NCBI RefSeq assembly: GCF_013114825.1
Contig: NZ_JAAVLX010000008.1
Location: 1-64,000, forward strand
Length of the DNA stretch: 64,000 nucleotides
Reading direction: 5' to 3'
Origin: Bradyrhizobium australiense
GTDB lineage: Bacteria > Pseudomonadota > Alphaproteobacteria > Rhizobiales > Xanthobacteraceae
Of this stretch, positions 20,093 through 28,885 are shown in pieces; the first letter of the stretch is position 1, and each line of letters starts with the position of its first letter. The translations under genes and the position numbers were made by a program. The notes beneath the pieces are model-generated. The model had not been told where the DNA came from, searched no databases, and saw nothing but the letters and a program-made list of their open reading frames with translations.

Positions 20093-20512
20093 ATGACGGC
20101 ATCGTCAAATCCGATCGAGCGAAGTTTTGGGATCGCTGCCGAGCGCTGCGAAGATCTGACGCCGCTGGTCTACCGCCGCCTGTTCGAAGCGCACGCCGAA
20201 GCACGGACGATGTTCCGCACCGACGGCAGCGAACTCGTCAAGCGTTCGATGCTCGCTTTGACGAGCGACGCCATTCTGGATTTTGCCGGCGAACGTACCG
20301 GTCATTTCCGCCTGATCGCATCGGAAGCTTCCTCGCACGACGCTTACGGCACGCCGCGGGAATTGTTCGTCGCGTTCTTCGGCATCATCGCGCAGACGCT
20401 GCGCGAAGTCGTCGGGCCGGATTGGTCGGACGAAGTCGATGTGGCGTGGCGGACGCTGCTCGGCGAGATCGAGAGTCTCGTTGCAGTGCAGTGTGAAAAT
20501 AACCAGCCCTGA
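20093..20512 (+). CDS. Globin-family haem protein
   Basis: 139 residues of all-helical globin pattern: IERSFGIAAERCEDLTPLVYRRLFEAH is helices A/B, and MFRTDG is the CD corner. ASEASSHDAYGTPRELF carries the probable proximal His before helix F/G, and VVGPDWSDEVDVAWRTLL is helix H. Bacterial globins bind O2 or NO in the cytoplasm. No Shine-Dalgarno sequence is visible, and a stop codon in frame at 20075-20077 fixes the start at 20093, immediately after a terminator. The following transporter genes share its direction. Confidence 0.8.
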   Translation: MTASSNPIERSFGIAAERCEDLTPLVYRRLFEAHAEARTMFRTDGSELVKRSMLALTSDAILDFAGERTGHFRLIASEASSHDAYGTPRELFVAFFGIIAQTLREVVGPDWSDEVDVAWRTLLGEIESLVAVQCENNQP

Positions 20513-20671
20513 CCACGGGCCAATTGGCCACAAGGATTCCTTGAACGTCATTGTTGCAAGCAGTTGGGTCATCCGGTGGCGGAAATGCGCCGAGTGTGAA
20601 AGACTGCTCGATCCGCGGTGCGTGCAATCGACGCCGACGGCGATAACAAACGACAAGCGAGGGAGCAAACG

Positions 20672-21691
20672 ATGTCCGGAACTGACAAATCGGCAACGAC
20701 CAGGCGCGACCTTCTTCAGGCCGCGGGCGCGGCTGGCGCAGCCACCGCCCTGCTCGGGGGACTGGGTATTAATCCAGCGCTGGCGGCAGCCGCGCGCTCG
20801 GAAAAACCGTTGAAGGCTGCGTTCTCCAATGCAGGCCTGCAGGCGACCTGGTGCGCCCAGGGCAAGCAGGCCGCGGAATGGTGGGGCAAGCTGTTCAACG
20901 TCGAAGTCACCTGGTTCGACGGCCAGCTCGACGCGGTCAAGCAGCGCGCCGCCATCGACAACATGGCTTCGCAAAAATGGGATTTCGTCGCCATCCAGGC
21001 ATTCGGCATCGGCACACTGACCCAGCCCGTGCAAAAGATGATCGATGCCGGCATTCCCGTGATCGACATGGACACGCTGATCGCGCCGCTCGACCAGATC
21101 AAGGTTCATTCGTTCCTGGCGCCCGACAATGAATTCATGGGCGCTTCCGTGACCCAGGCGCTGTGCAACGCCATGGGCGGCAAGGGCAAGATCATCATGA
21201 CGCAAGGCGCCCTCGGCCATACCGGCGCACAGGGCCGCGCCAAGGGTTTCGAATCCGTCGTCAAGCAGTTCCCGAATATCGAGGTGCTCGACACCCAGCC
21301 CGCCGACTGGGACGTCTCGAAGACGGCGCGGTTGTGGGAGACCTATTTGACGAAGCACCCGCAGATCGATGCGGCCTTTTTCCACAATGACGATATGGCG
21401 CTGGCCGCCTACAACATCATGAAGGCCCGCAACCGCACCAATATTCTGATCGGCGGCGTCGACGCCATGCCGCCGGCGATCCAGGCCGTGAGCGAAGGCC
21501 GCATGTTCGCTACCGTCCGCAATCCCTCCTGCCGCATCCATGGCGGCGCCATCATCGCCGGCGTCGCCGCGGTGACGGCCGGCGAGAAGAGCGGACAGGG
21601 TATCCCGAAGCACGTCATCACGGACGGCCCGGTCGTGACCAAGGCGAACGCCGCCGGCATGCAATGGATGGAGGACCACTTCCTGATCTGA
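20672..21691 (+). CDS. Sugar ABC transporter substrate-binding protein (RbsB-like, Tat-exported)
   Basis: 339 residues from the ATG at 20672 (GGGAG upstream). The N-terminus carries a twin-arginine signal (TTRRDLLQAAGAAGAA). The mature part is a periplasmic-binding-protein type I fold (KAAFSNAGLQATWCAQGKQA, IDMDTLIAPLDQ, FHNDDMALAAYNIM, GGVDAMPPAIQAV). This family binds ribose, galactose or related pentoses and polyols. It is the first of three genes forming a complete importer; the actual sugar is not evident. Confidence 0.92.
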   Translation: MSGTDKSATTRRDLLQAAGAAGAATALLGGLGINPALAAAARSEKPLKAAFSNAGLQATWCAQGKQAAEWWGKLFNVEVTWFDGQLDAVKQRAAIDNMASQKWDFVAIQAFGIGTLTQPVQKMIDAGIPVIDMDTLIAPLDQIKVHSFLAPDNEFMGASVTQALCNAMGGKGKIIMTQGALGHTGAQGRAKGFESVVKQFPNIEVLDTQPADWDVSKTARLWETYLTKHPQIDAAFFHNDDMALAAYNIMKARNRTNILIGGVDAMPPAIQAVSEGRMFATVRNPSCRIHGGAIIAGVAAVTAGEKSGQGIPKHVITDGPVVTKANAAGMQWMEDHFLI

Positions 21692-21697
21692 GCCAGC

Positions 21698-23200
21698 ATG
21701 CCCACGGGACTTAAGCCCATCCTTGAACTGCAAGAGATCACGAAGGCGTTCGGCGGTGTCGAAGCCCTTCGTGGTGTCGACTTCGCGCTTTCTCCCGGCG
21801 AGATCCACGGCCTCGTCGGCGAGAACGGCGCGGGCAAAAGCACGCTGATGAAGATCATCGCCGGCGTGCATGCCGATTTTTCCGGCCGCTTCATCCTGGA
21901 CGGAAAGGAAACCCGCTTTCGATCGGTGCGCGACGCGCATGCGGCGGGCATTGCGATGGTGCATCAGGAACTCAGCGTGGCGCCTGATCTGTCGGTGGCC
22001 GAGAACGTGTTTCTCGGCAATCAGCCGACCAACCGTTTTGGCTTCGTGCAATGGCGGCGGATGGCGCGGGAGGCCGGCGAGCAGCTCAAACGCTTCGGCA
22101 TCGATGTCGATCCGATGTCGCGGCTTGGCGACCTGCCGATCGGGCTGCAGCAATTGATCGAGATAGCCCGCGTGCTGTTCTCGGGCGCCCGTATCATCAT
22201 CCTCGACGAGCCGACCTCGGCGCTGTCGCCGCCCGAAGTGGAGCGCCTGTTCGCGACACTAAAACGCTTGCGCGACGAAAGCACCAGCATCGTCTTCATC
22301 TCGCATTTCATTGAGGACATCCTGCGCGTCTCCGACGTCGTGACGGTGTTCCGCAACGGCAGGAAGGTCGCGGAGACCAAAGCCGCCGAGACCAGCAAGC
22401 CCGCGCTGATCGAGGCCATGATCGGCAAAGGCCGCGAGGCGCTGGAGGAGACCTATACCCATGACATCATGCTGCCGCCGCCCGCCGAGAAGCCCGTGGT
22501 GCTGAATGCGAGCGGGCTTTCGCTCGCCCGCAGCCTGCGGGACGTTTCGTTCGACGTCCGCGCCGGCGAAGTGCTCGGCATCTACGGCTTTATGGGATGC
22601 GGGCAGCTCGAACTGGCGCGGATCCTGTTCGGCAAGCTCCGGCCCGACCAGGGCACGCTGGCGATCGCCGGCGGTCAAAAGACCTTCCGCAGCACGGCTG
22701 ACGCACGGCGCGCCGGCATCGCCTTCGTGCCCGAGAGCCGGCGCGACATGCTGTTCCACCAGGAGCCGGTCTACAAGAATATCTCGATTAGCGTCCTCGA
22801 CCGCATTTCATCCCTGCTGCTGAAGCCCTCGCGCGAACGCAAGATCGCCACGCGGCAGGTCGACCAGTTACGGATCCGCCCGGCCGCGGTCGAACTCGAT
22901 CTCGGCATGCTGTCCGGCGGCAATCAGCAGAAGGTAGCGCTGGCGAAATGGCTGAGCTATCCGCCGCGGCTGTTGGTGCTGTGCGAGCCGACCCGCGGCA
23001 TGGACGTCGGTGCCAAGGACGACGTCATCCATATCGTCAGGGATTTGCGCGCCAAGGGCCTCGCCGTCATCGTGCTCTCTACCGAGCCGGAGACGGTGCT
23101 GTCGCTCGCCGACCGCGTCCTCGTGCTCAAGCGCGGCGCGGTGGTGCGGGAATTTTCCAACGAACGGATCAGCAAGGACCGCCTGCTCGAAGCGGCGTGA
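21698..23200 (+). CDS. Sugar ABC transporter ATPase, duplicated domain (RbsA/MglA type)
   Basis: 500 residues with two ABC domains. Domain 1 has an intact Walker A (GENGAGKSTLMK) and Walker B (IIILDEPTSAL). Domain 2 has the usual degenerate Walker A (GFMGCGQLELARIL), a canonical signature LSGGNQQKVALAKW and CEPTRGMDVGAK. This asymmetry is typical of ribose/galactose importers. It is spaced 6 bases from the binding-protein gene and 10 bases from the permease gene. Confidence 0.95.
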   Translation: MPTGLKPILELQEITKAFGGVEALRGVDFALSPGEIHGLVGENGAGKSTLMKIIAGVHADFSGRFILDGKETRFRSVRDAHAAGIAMVHQELSVAPDLSVAENVFLGNQPTNRFGFVQWRRMAREAGEQLKRFGIDVDPMSRLGDLPIGLQQLIEIARVLFSGARIIILDEPTSALSPPEVERLFATLKRLRDESTSIVFISHFIEDILRVSDVVTVFRNGRKVAETKAAETSKPALIEAMIGKGREALEETYTHDIMLPPPAEKPVVLNASGLSLARSLRDVSFDVRAGEVLGIYGFMGCGQLELARILFGKLRPDQGTLAIAGGQKTFRSTADARRAGIAFVPESRRDMLFHQEPVYKNISISVLDRISSLLLKPSRERKIATRQVDQLRIRPAAVELDLGMLSGGNQQKVALAKWLSYPPRLLVLCEPTRGMDVGAKDDVIHIVRDLRAKGLAVIVLSTEPETVLSLADRVLVLKRGAVVREFSNERISKDRLLEAA

Positions 23201-23210
23201 GGAGACCGAC

Positions 23211-24245
23211 ATGACGACCGGTGAAAGCGTGACAGTCGCGGCAGATCGCAAGCGCCCGCACCGGCTCGCGGCGATGCTGCGCTCCCAGATGCGCAACATC
23301 GCGCCGTTCCTGACGCTGATCTGCCTGTTTGGCTTCTTCGCCGCTGCCAGCCCCTCGTTCGCGACGCTCGACAATCTCGGCAACATCCTGACCCAGATCT
23401 CTGTCACGGGCATCATCGCCGTCGGCCTCACCTTCGTGATCCTCTGCGCCGAGATCGACCTCTCGATCGCCGCGATCGCCAACGTCACCGGCATTGCGGT
23501 CGCCTATTTCACGCTGCAGGAATCCTACGTCAACATTGCCAATGTCCCGATGCCCGGATGGGCGGCGATCCTGCTGGCGCTGGCGCTCTGCGCCCTGCTC
23601 GGCCTCGTCAACGCATTCGGCCTGACGGTGATCGGCATCCCCTCTTTCATCATGACGCTGGCGATGATGCAGATCGCGGCCGGCATCTCGGCGCTGTTGG
23701 TGCGCGGGCAGATCGCCTACAAGGTGCCGCCGCTGGTCTCAACGCTCGGATCGTCCTCGATCGGCGGCGTACCCTGGATCGTGATTGTGGCAGCCCTGAT
23801 GCTGCTCGGCGGCCATCTGGTGCTGACCTACACACGCTTCGGCCGCTACATCTATATGGTCGGCGGCAACCGCGAGGCCGCCGAATATTCCGGGCTCAAC
23901 GTCAAGCTGATCCTCGGCAGCGTGATGGTCATCTCCGCCGTCTGTTCGGGGATCGGCGGCATGCTCGGGGTCGCGCATTTCGGCAGCGCGCAGCAGAACG
24001 AGTTCGACACCTATTTGCTGGATTCCATCGCCGCTGTCGTGGTCGGCGGCACCAGCCTGTTCGGCGGCCGCGGCGGCATCGGCAACACCATCGTCGGCCT
24101 GTTCGTGCTCGGCGTCCTCAACAACGGGCTCGACCACGTCAACATCGATAGTTTCCTGAAGATTTTGATCCGCGGCTTGATCCTGCTGGCCGCGCTGGTG
24201 ATCAACGTCTATGCACAGCGCTTGCGGGAGAGGACTGCCGACTAA
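23211..24245 (+). CDS. Sugar ABC transporter permease (RbsC type)
   Basis: 344 residues from the ATG at 23211, with GGAG upstream; an earlier in-frame start at 23010 would overlap the ATPase gene and is rejected. About nine to ten transmembrane helices are visible, with the family landmarks LCAEIDLSIAAIANVTGI, GNREAAEYSGLN and AAVVVGGTSLFGGRGGIGNT. It forms the inner-membrane channel of the importer. Confidence 0.94.
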   Translation: MTTGESVTVAADRKRPHRLAAMLRSQMRNIAPFLTLICLFGFFAAASPSFATLDNLGNILTQISVTGIIAVGLTFVILCAEIDLSIAAIANVTGIAVAYFTLQESYVNIANVPMPGWAAILLALALCALLGLVNAFGLTVIGIPSFIMTLAMMQIAAGISALLVRGQIAYKVPPLVSTLGSSSIGGVPWIVIVAALMLLGGHLVLTYTRFGRYIYMVGGNREAAEYSGLNVKLILGSVMVISAVCSGIGGMLGVAHFGSAQQNEFDTYLLDSIAAVVVGGTSLFGGRGGIGNTIVGLFVLGVLNNGLDHVNIDSFLKILIRGLILLAALVINVYAQRLRERTAD

Positions 24246-24312
24246 GGCATATGCTCGCAGTGGTGCCGCGATCAGTCGGAATTAGGACACACGATCAGTG
24301 ATGGCTAGGGCC

Positions 24313-24795
24313 TCATTTCTCGTTGGCTTGAGCTTCGACCAGGGCCGGAGCTGCGATCTTTTCCTTCATTTCTTCGCAGATCTTGCGTACCTCCGCCGTC
24401 ACCAACGAACAGCTCTCAATTTGAACAAAGACGCGTTTGGCTTCCGCGCGGTAGCGTGCCGCGGTTTCCTTCAGTTCTTCGGTTACTGCGAGCGCTTCGC
24501 GGCTCATAACCTCGCATTGCCTGGCCTGCTCGATGAGCTCAACGCCCAGGGCCTCGATGTCCTTCGCGGCGGCTTCATATTCGCGGACAACAGCTTCCGC
24601 TGATAGTTTGCCGATCTCCGTGGCGCCGTCGCTATGCTCCACATAATCTGGCATCTTCAACTCCGGTGCGCGTACCGAAGGCGGCGCGAAATCGATCGGC
24701 TGGGATTCGCGAATGGGCAGTTTGCGAAACTCTTCTTCGATCTCGCGTTCAAGATCGATCGTATCCAAAATCGGCGGCTTTGTTGAACGTACCAC
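24313..24795 (-). CDS. Hypothetical coiled-coil protein
   Basis: 160 residues, highly charged, without signal peptide or membrane segment. Residues 60-150 are helix- and Glu/Ala/Lys-rich (AVVREYEAAAKDIEALGVEL, EELKETAARYRAEAKRVF) and should form coiled coil. It is transcribed convergently with the sugar transporter operon. I do not recognise the family. Confidence 0.65.
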   Translation of the reverse strand: MVRSTKPPILDTIDLEREIEEEFRKLPIRESQPIDFAPPSVRAPELKMPDYVEHSDGATEIGKLSAEAVVREYEAAAKDIEALGVELIEQARQCEVMSREALAVTEELKETAARYRAEAKRVFVQIESCSLVTAEVRKICEEMKEKIAAPALVEAQANEK

Positions 24796-25053
24796 GGCAG
24801 TGCTCCTTGAATGAAAATACGAGCAGGCACCAAAAATCTCTCGAAATGCGGCTTAGACGGTTAGCTCTCCCGTTGAGGCGAGCAACCAAATCCCTTGGGT
24901 AAGCTTGTTATTTAACCTTTATGGCCGCGCTGGCGGTTAATTCGGGAACTACCGAAAAATTGGCGTCGTGGCGCGCATCCGCGATTCAGCTTGAAGATAT
25001 TGATCAGCGTTATGATTCTGCTGGCGCGGATGGCACCCATCGCAGCGTGTGGA

Positions 25054-25144
25054 CCCCGGATCAGCAGTGCACCACAGAGCCTGTGCTCGGGCCGCGCAGA
25101 GCGCGGACCGAGTACAAGCGCGGCGCGCGGCACTGCATCCGGGG
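25054..25144. repeat. 91-bp compound palindrome in a 380-bp gene-free stretch
   Basis: The outer arms CCCCGGAT+GCAGTGC (25054-25070) pair with GCACTGC+ATCCGGGG (25130-25144). Inside lies a second hairpin: GTGCTCGG (25083-25090) pairs with CCGAGTAC (25108-25115), and CGCGC pairs with GCGCG around an AGA loop. No T run follows. It resembles a dispersed palindromic repeat of Bradyrhizobium. The rest of 24796-25175 shows no gene or promoter I can support. Confidence 0.65.
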
Positions 25145-25175
25145 AACGCCCCTCCCGTAGGATGATCTGGAGCAA

Positions 25176-26483
25176 TCAGGCGAAATCCGGTTGCCAGTCG
25201 CGCACCTCGCGCGCCGCTTTCGTAACTGTGCCGATCGTCGAAAACGAGGCTACGTCCACCATCATCGTCCGCGCCAGCCGCAGGCTACGCGCCTCGGAGA
25301 TCGCCCGCCGCTTCGGGTCTTCGATCAATTCGAAATCGATGTTATGCGCGAGCCCCAGAATCCGGCGGATGATTTTTGCGGCCGCGAATCCGACTGTGTC
25401 CTCAAACAGCCGCGCCATATAGGCCTGCCGCTCAGTCTCCAGCCGCGCCGCGCCAACCTCGCCCTCGAACAGCGTCCGCGGGTAGGCATCGCCTCCCGCC
25501 TGCGTCCGCCACAGCTCCAGGAACTTGCGGGCGAACTCGGTCCAGACACCCTCGACTGTCTCCAGCACCCAAGCCTCGAACGCGCGGCGCTCGCCCGGCG
25601 AACGCTCGTGACCGGCGGACGCGAGATAAGCCATCAGCAGATTGGCGATTACCGCGCCGATATCGAAACCCATGGGACCGTAGAAGGCGAATTCGGGATC
25701 GATCACCTTGGTCTCGCTTTCCGTCACCATGATCGATCCGGTGTGGAGATCACCGTGGATCAGGGCTTCCGCCGCGTTCAGGAATTTCAGTTTCAGCCGC
25801 GAAATCGCGACGTGGAGGTCAAGGTTTTCGCGAAAAGCCGCCGCGGTCGCATCGAGCCAGGGCTGCGTCCAGCGGTTTTGCTCGGCCACGCGGTAGGGAT
25901 CGGTGAAGATCAGGTCCTCGGTGATCTTGCAGAGCGCGTGGTTGCCCGCGAAGGCGGCGATCCCCTCCTTCTTCTCGGCGGCTGATACCGCAAGGTCGGA
26001 CGAAAGAAACAGCGTCCGCGCCAGGAACGTCGTGATGTCCTCGACGAAACGTGGATAGATCGTACCGGCCACGAGCCTCTTGCGCATGATAATGTGCGGC
26101 GCGAGCAATTCCATGACGACAAGGGCGAGCGCCTCGTTGTGGTGCAGCACATCAGGCACCAGACCGGGCGCCAGCCGCGCCTGATGCGTCAACGCCAGAT
26201 ATTCGTAATGCGAGCGCGACAGCGGCAGCGGCCAGCCCTCGCCGACGAGCCGCACGTAAGGCAGCGCCTGCTTGACCGCAACGCCGCCCGCCGTCCCCTT
26301 GACGATGAAGACGAGATTGAGGTTGCCGTCGCCGACCTCGCCGATCGACCAGAAAGCCGGGGCGCCGCCGAGCCGGGCCGTAATCTCGGGAAGTCCTGCG
26401 AGGTAATCCCGCAGATCGGCCTCATGCAAAACTCGATATTCATGCTGCCGCGGATCAATCGATGATCGACGCTGTGAACTCAT
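25176..26483 (-). CDS. mtnK: S-methyl-5-thioribose kinase
   Basis: 435 residues of the aminoglycoside-phosphotransferase fold: WSIGEVGDGNLNLVFIV is the ATP loop, HGDLHTGSIM the catalytic loop and VIDPEFAFYGPMGFDIG the metal-binding segment. These match MtnK, which phosphorylates methylthioribose in methionine salvage. I use the ATG at 26483, which has GGAG upstream; a GTG four codons earlier is possible. Its usual partner mtnA is not adjacent here. Whether the nearby ribose-type importer feeds it is an open question. Confidence 0.92.
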   Translation of the reverse strand: MSSQRRSSIDPRQHEYRVLHEADLRDYLAGLPEITARLGGAPAFWSIGEVGDGNLNLVFIVKGTAGGVAVKQALPYVRLVGEGWPLPLSRSHYEYLALTHQARLAPGLVPDVLHHNEALALVVMELLAPHIIMRKRLVAGTIYPRFVEDITTFLARTLFLSSDLAVSAAEKKEGIAAFAGNHALCKITEDLIFTDPYRVAEQNRWTQPWLDATAAAFRENLDLHVAISRLKLKFLNAAEALIHGDLHTGSIMVTESETKVIDPEFAFYGPMGFDIGAVIANLLMAYLASAGHERSPGERRAFEAWVLETVEGVWTEFARKFLELWRTQAGGDAYPRTLFEGEVGAARLETERQAYMARLFEDTVGFAAAKIIRRILGLAHNIDFELIEDPKRRAISEARSLRLARTMMVDVASFSTIGTVTKAAREVRDWQPDFA

Positions 26484-26513
26484 CGCGGTCTCCACCCTGC
26501 CGGCACGGGCACT

Positions 26514-26612
26514 TCACTCCCGTTCCCCGAAATTCAAGCCGGCCTTTTCTTCACGGCATCATAGGCAAAAGACGTTGCCGGTGACCAGCGTGTTCGCTGT
26601 CCCGGCTTGCCC
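26514..26612 (-). pseudogene. Decayed duplicate of the C-terminus of the 115-residue gene at 27445-27792
   Basis: The plus-strand text from 26514 (TCACTCCCGTTCC, then GAAATTC, CATCATA and GACCAGCGT) aligns with 27445 onward over about 95 bases, including 13 identical bases at the stop codon. The copy contains an internal TGA and indels, and no start. It marks a local duplication now reduced to a remnant between mtnK and the next gene. Confidence 0.65.
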
Positions 26613-26664
26613 CGGCGCCTCAAATAAGCTGGGCAAAACGGATGGTGGAGATCGTTATTCGCGC

Positions 26665-27409
26665 TTATCCTCTCTTGAAGTCTTCCTTATTGAGCTTGAA
26701 CGCGTCCGTGCGTGTATCGATAGACACGCCGTGCCCCGTCGGCTTAAGCCAAGGAAATGGACCATTCCACCAAGCGAGCTTGCGTTCGATACCGGTCGTT
26801 ATCGGTTCGCCCGTGACGCCGTAGGAATTGAGCGGCCAGATTCCGGCAGGAACAATCTCCAACGTAGCGCGCAGCAGTTTTGCATCTGCGCCGAAGCGTT
26901 CCCCGATGTTAAGCGGACCTACCCTCTCGGCAGACCGCAGATCGCTCGGGTCCCGAAATCGCACGAGCATAGGAAGACTATCCAAGGGCAGCTCGCGTTT
27001 ACCGGAAAGGTGCGAGACCTGCTTGATGCCGTCTTCGACCAGCGACGGGAGGCTACCGTCGTTAAGATCGAAGGCCCTAAGCACTATCCATTCCGCCCCT
27101 GACCGGTCGTCGGCACCTGCCGTGAGAAGCACAAACAACGTGCCCGGGGGACCCTAGGTCGACCGCGATCGCTTTCCCCCTGACTCCGATGGAAAGCTCG
27201 CGTTGGCTGGCCAATTGCGGCTGCCTGCTGTAGGTCACCTCGCGAACGCCGGATGCCGCCTTCCGCTCGTCGCCCACTTGCGCTTCGAGGGTCAGTCGAT
27301 ATCGCACTGTCGCGCTCGGATAGGACAACCCGTACCATACGACCGCGCATACAATGAGCGCACCAACCATGCCGAGCCATTTCATGCTGATCTGCTTGGG
27401 TCTGTTCAT
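26665..27409 (-). pseudogene. Membrane-anchored hypothetical protein, frameshifted
   Basis: The N-terminal half (MNRPKQISMKWLGMVGALIV, a membrane anchor, to GKAIAVDLG) and the C-terminal half (TLFVLLTAGADDRSGAEWIV to FKLNKEDFKRG) are adjacent frames of one protein of about 247 residues. Removing one base from the homopolymer-rich text near 27146-27158 restores the junction DLGPPGTLFVLL. The extracytoplasmic domain is otherwise intact. This may be a real frameshift or an assembly error. The function is unknown; it neighbours another single-anchor hypothetical gene. Confidence 0.7.
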
Positions 27410-27444
27410 GCGTCTGGTCTGAGCGCAATAGAGGAGCTTTGCGC

Positions 27445-27792
27445 TCACTCCCGTTCCAGGAAATTCGAACCGATATCGGCCTTCTTCTTGATCGGATCAT
27501 AATCGCAATAAACGCTGTCGGCGACCAGCGTATAGCCCGGAATGATCGTGTCCTTGTTAAGCTTGACGGAGGTCAGGCCGATCACGGCGGTTTGCTTGCC
27601 GCCGGTCCATTTGAACGGCGTCGCGCTCTGCGCACTCTCGCAGGCGGCGACCGCATCTGCGAACACTGTGCTCTCCACGAAAGCTTTCACCGTCCGAAGC
27701 TGTCCCAGCGTCTTCCAGTTCATGTAGAACGCGCCCGCAAGGCCGGCCGCGAGCAGGACAACAAGCGCCAGCAATATTCTTTGAAAATTCAT
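27445..27792 (-). CDS. Hypothetical single-anchor periplasmic protein
   Basis: 115 residues with an N-terminal membrane anchor or uncleaved signal (ILLALVVLLAAGLAGAFYM) and a small soluble domain with two cysteines (VAACESAQSATPFKW, DSVYCDYDPIKKKADI). No family was recognised. A decayed partial copy of its 3' end lies at 26514-26612, so the gene has been duplicated locally. It probably shares a transcript with the frameshifted gene downstream. Confidence 0.65.
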   Translation of the reverse strand: MNFQRILLALVVLLAAGLAGAFYMNWKTLGQLRTVKAFVESTVFADAVAACESAQSATPFKWTGGKQTAVIGLTSVKLNKDTIIPGYTLVADSVYCDYDPIKKKADIGSNFLERE

Positions 27793-27822
27793 TCCTGTTC
27801 CCCCGGCAGTTCACGCGGCAAG

Positions 27823-28110
27823 CTAAGGGTTACCCTCGCTTGGTTGAGATCGTGCTCTCTTATAGGCCGTCGACAGCCTGGTCGTCCGCTGCGCGCCCGG
27901 GATCAGTAACGAGTTCGCTTTTCGCTGCGAAGAACGGGCAGCACGCGCGTGGCTGATGTTCTGGGGAGCCTGCCCTGCTCCGCAATTCTCCTGATTGGCA
28001 TCGCAGGCCATCAGGCAGTTGGTTTCCTCCATGGCGGATGGGTCCATCGCGGCAGCTTGACCGCCGACCAATACAAGCAGCAAAATCCCTGGAATTACGC
28101 CGCGCACCAT
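27823..28110 (-). CDS. Hypothetical small secreted Cys-containing protein
   Basis: 95 residues from the ATG at 28110: signal peptide MVRGVIPGILLLVLVGGQAA, then a short mature part with a cysteine cluster (ETNCLMACDANQENCGAG) and a basic, Gln/Ser-rich tail. The longer frame from 28188 overlaps the DUF1467 gene and lacks signal character. The Cys spacing (C-x3-C-x6-C) could bind metal or form disulphides. I do not recognise it. Confidence 0.55.
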   Translation of the reverse strand: MVRGVIPGILLLVLVGGQAAAMDPSAMEETNCLMACDANQENCGAGQAPQNISHARAARSSQRKANSLLIPGAQRTTRLSTAYKRARSQPSEGNP

Positions 28111-28121
28111 GATGCCCAGTC

Positions 28122-28397
28122 CTAAAACGGCAGCCCCATCAGCTTCGACAGCCGCTCGATATTCAAATAGCCCTGCTGATACGCCCACATCCCGATGGCG
28201 AAGACCACGCCCGAGATGACCGTGGTCCAGAGCAGTTTCCAGCCCATCCGCGCCATGACCGGCGCCCCGGGGTCGGTGCCAGGCGCGCCCTCACCGTCCT
28301 CGTGCTGGCTGCGGACGCCGAACGGCAGTGTCGTGAACAGCACGACCCACCACAGCACGAAGTAGATCGCGAGCGCGGTCGAGATGCTGTATGCCAT
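28122..28397 (-). CDS. DUF1467 family membrane protein
   Basis: 91 residues with two transmembrane helices (ALAIYFVLWWVVLFTTLPFG and LLWTTVISGVVFAIGMWAYQ) separated by a HEDGEGAPGTDPGAP linker, which is the DUF1467 signature. In alphaproteobacteria it typically lies between mce and proS, as it does here except for the 13.9-kb insert that follows. It starts 6 bases after the stop of mce. The function is unknown. Confidence 0.9.
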   Translation of the reverse strand: MAYSISTALAIYFVLWWVVLFTTLPFGVRSQHEDGEGAPGTDPGAPVMARMGWKLLWTTVISGVVFAIGMWAYQQGYLNIERLSKLMGLPF

Positions 28398-28403
28398 CAG
28401 GAT

Positions 28404-28808
28404 TCAAGCCTGTTCGATTTCGACGAGCGCGCCGGAGAAATCCTTCGGGTGGAAGAACAGCACCGGCTTGCCGTGGGCGCCGATCTTGGGTTCACCGTCG
28501 CCGAGCACGCGCGCGCCCTCGCTGATCAGCTTGTCGCGCGCGGCGATGATGTCGGGCACGTCATAGCAGATGTGATGGATGCCGCCGTCGGCATTGCGCT
28601 CGACGAATTTGGCGATCGGCGAGGCGTCACCGAGCGGCTGGATGAACTCGATCTTGGTGTTGGGTAGCGTCACGAACACGGTGATGACGCCATGCTCCGG
28701 CAGCGGCACCGCGCCGGAGATTTCCGCGCCGAACGCGCCGCCATAGATTTTGGCGGCTTTTTCCGCGTCCTTGACTGCGATCGCGACGTGATTGAGGCGG
28801 CCCAGCAT
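28404..28808 (-). CDS. mce: Methylmalonyl-CoA epimerase
   Basis: 134 residues of VOC fold: LNHVAIAVKDAEKAAKIYGG carries the first metal His, GGIHHICYDVPD the second and ALVEIEQA the metal Glu. The enzyme interconverts (R)- and (S)-methylmalonyl-CoA in propionyl-CoA use. The neighbourhood rnj-mce-DUF1467 is the standard alphaproteobacterial order. Confidence 0.92.
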   Translation of the reverse strand: MLGRLNHVAIAVKDAEKAAKIYGGAFGAEISGAVPLPEHGVITVFVTLPNTKIEFIQPLGDASPIAKFVERNADGGIHHICYDVPDIIAARDKLISEGARVLGDGEPKIGAHGKPVLFFHPKDFSGALVEIEQA

Positions 28809-28885
28809 GATTACTCCACTCCCTGCTTCGATGCATCTTCCGGCGCACGCGCGCGGTCCGCTAACCTTACTATGTCATAAGCCGC

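Noticed and set aside
19893..20096. 67-codon plus-strand ORF over the structured RNA
   Set aside because: It has no ribosome site, reads straight through the terminator stem and has no protein-like features; the RNA interpretation explains the sequence better.
20105..22153. 682-codon open frame on the minus strand
   Set aside because: It lies antisense to the globin, binding-protein and ATPase genes, has repetitive Arg/His/Asp/Leu composition typical of GC-rich shadow frames and no domain, while the plus-strand genes are clear.
23010..23210. Upstream extension of the sugar permease
   Set aside because: It would overlap the ATPase gene in another frame; the start at 23211 has its own GGAG and the normal family N-terminus.
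24912..25175. Small ORFs on both strands upstream of mtnK
   Set aside because: They coincide with a compound palindrome and have no ribosome site or family.
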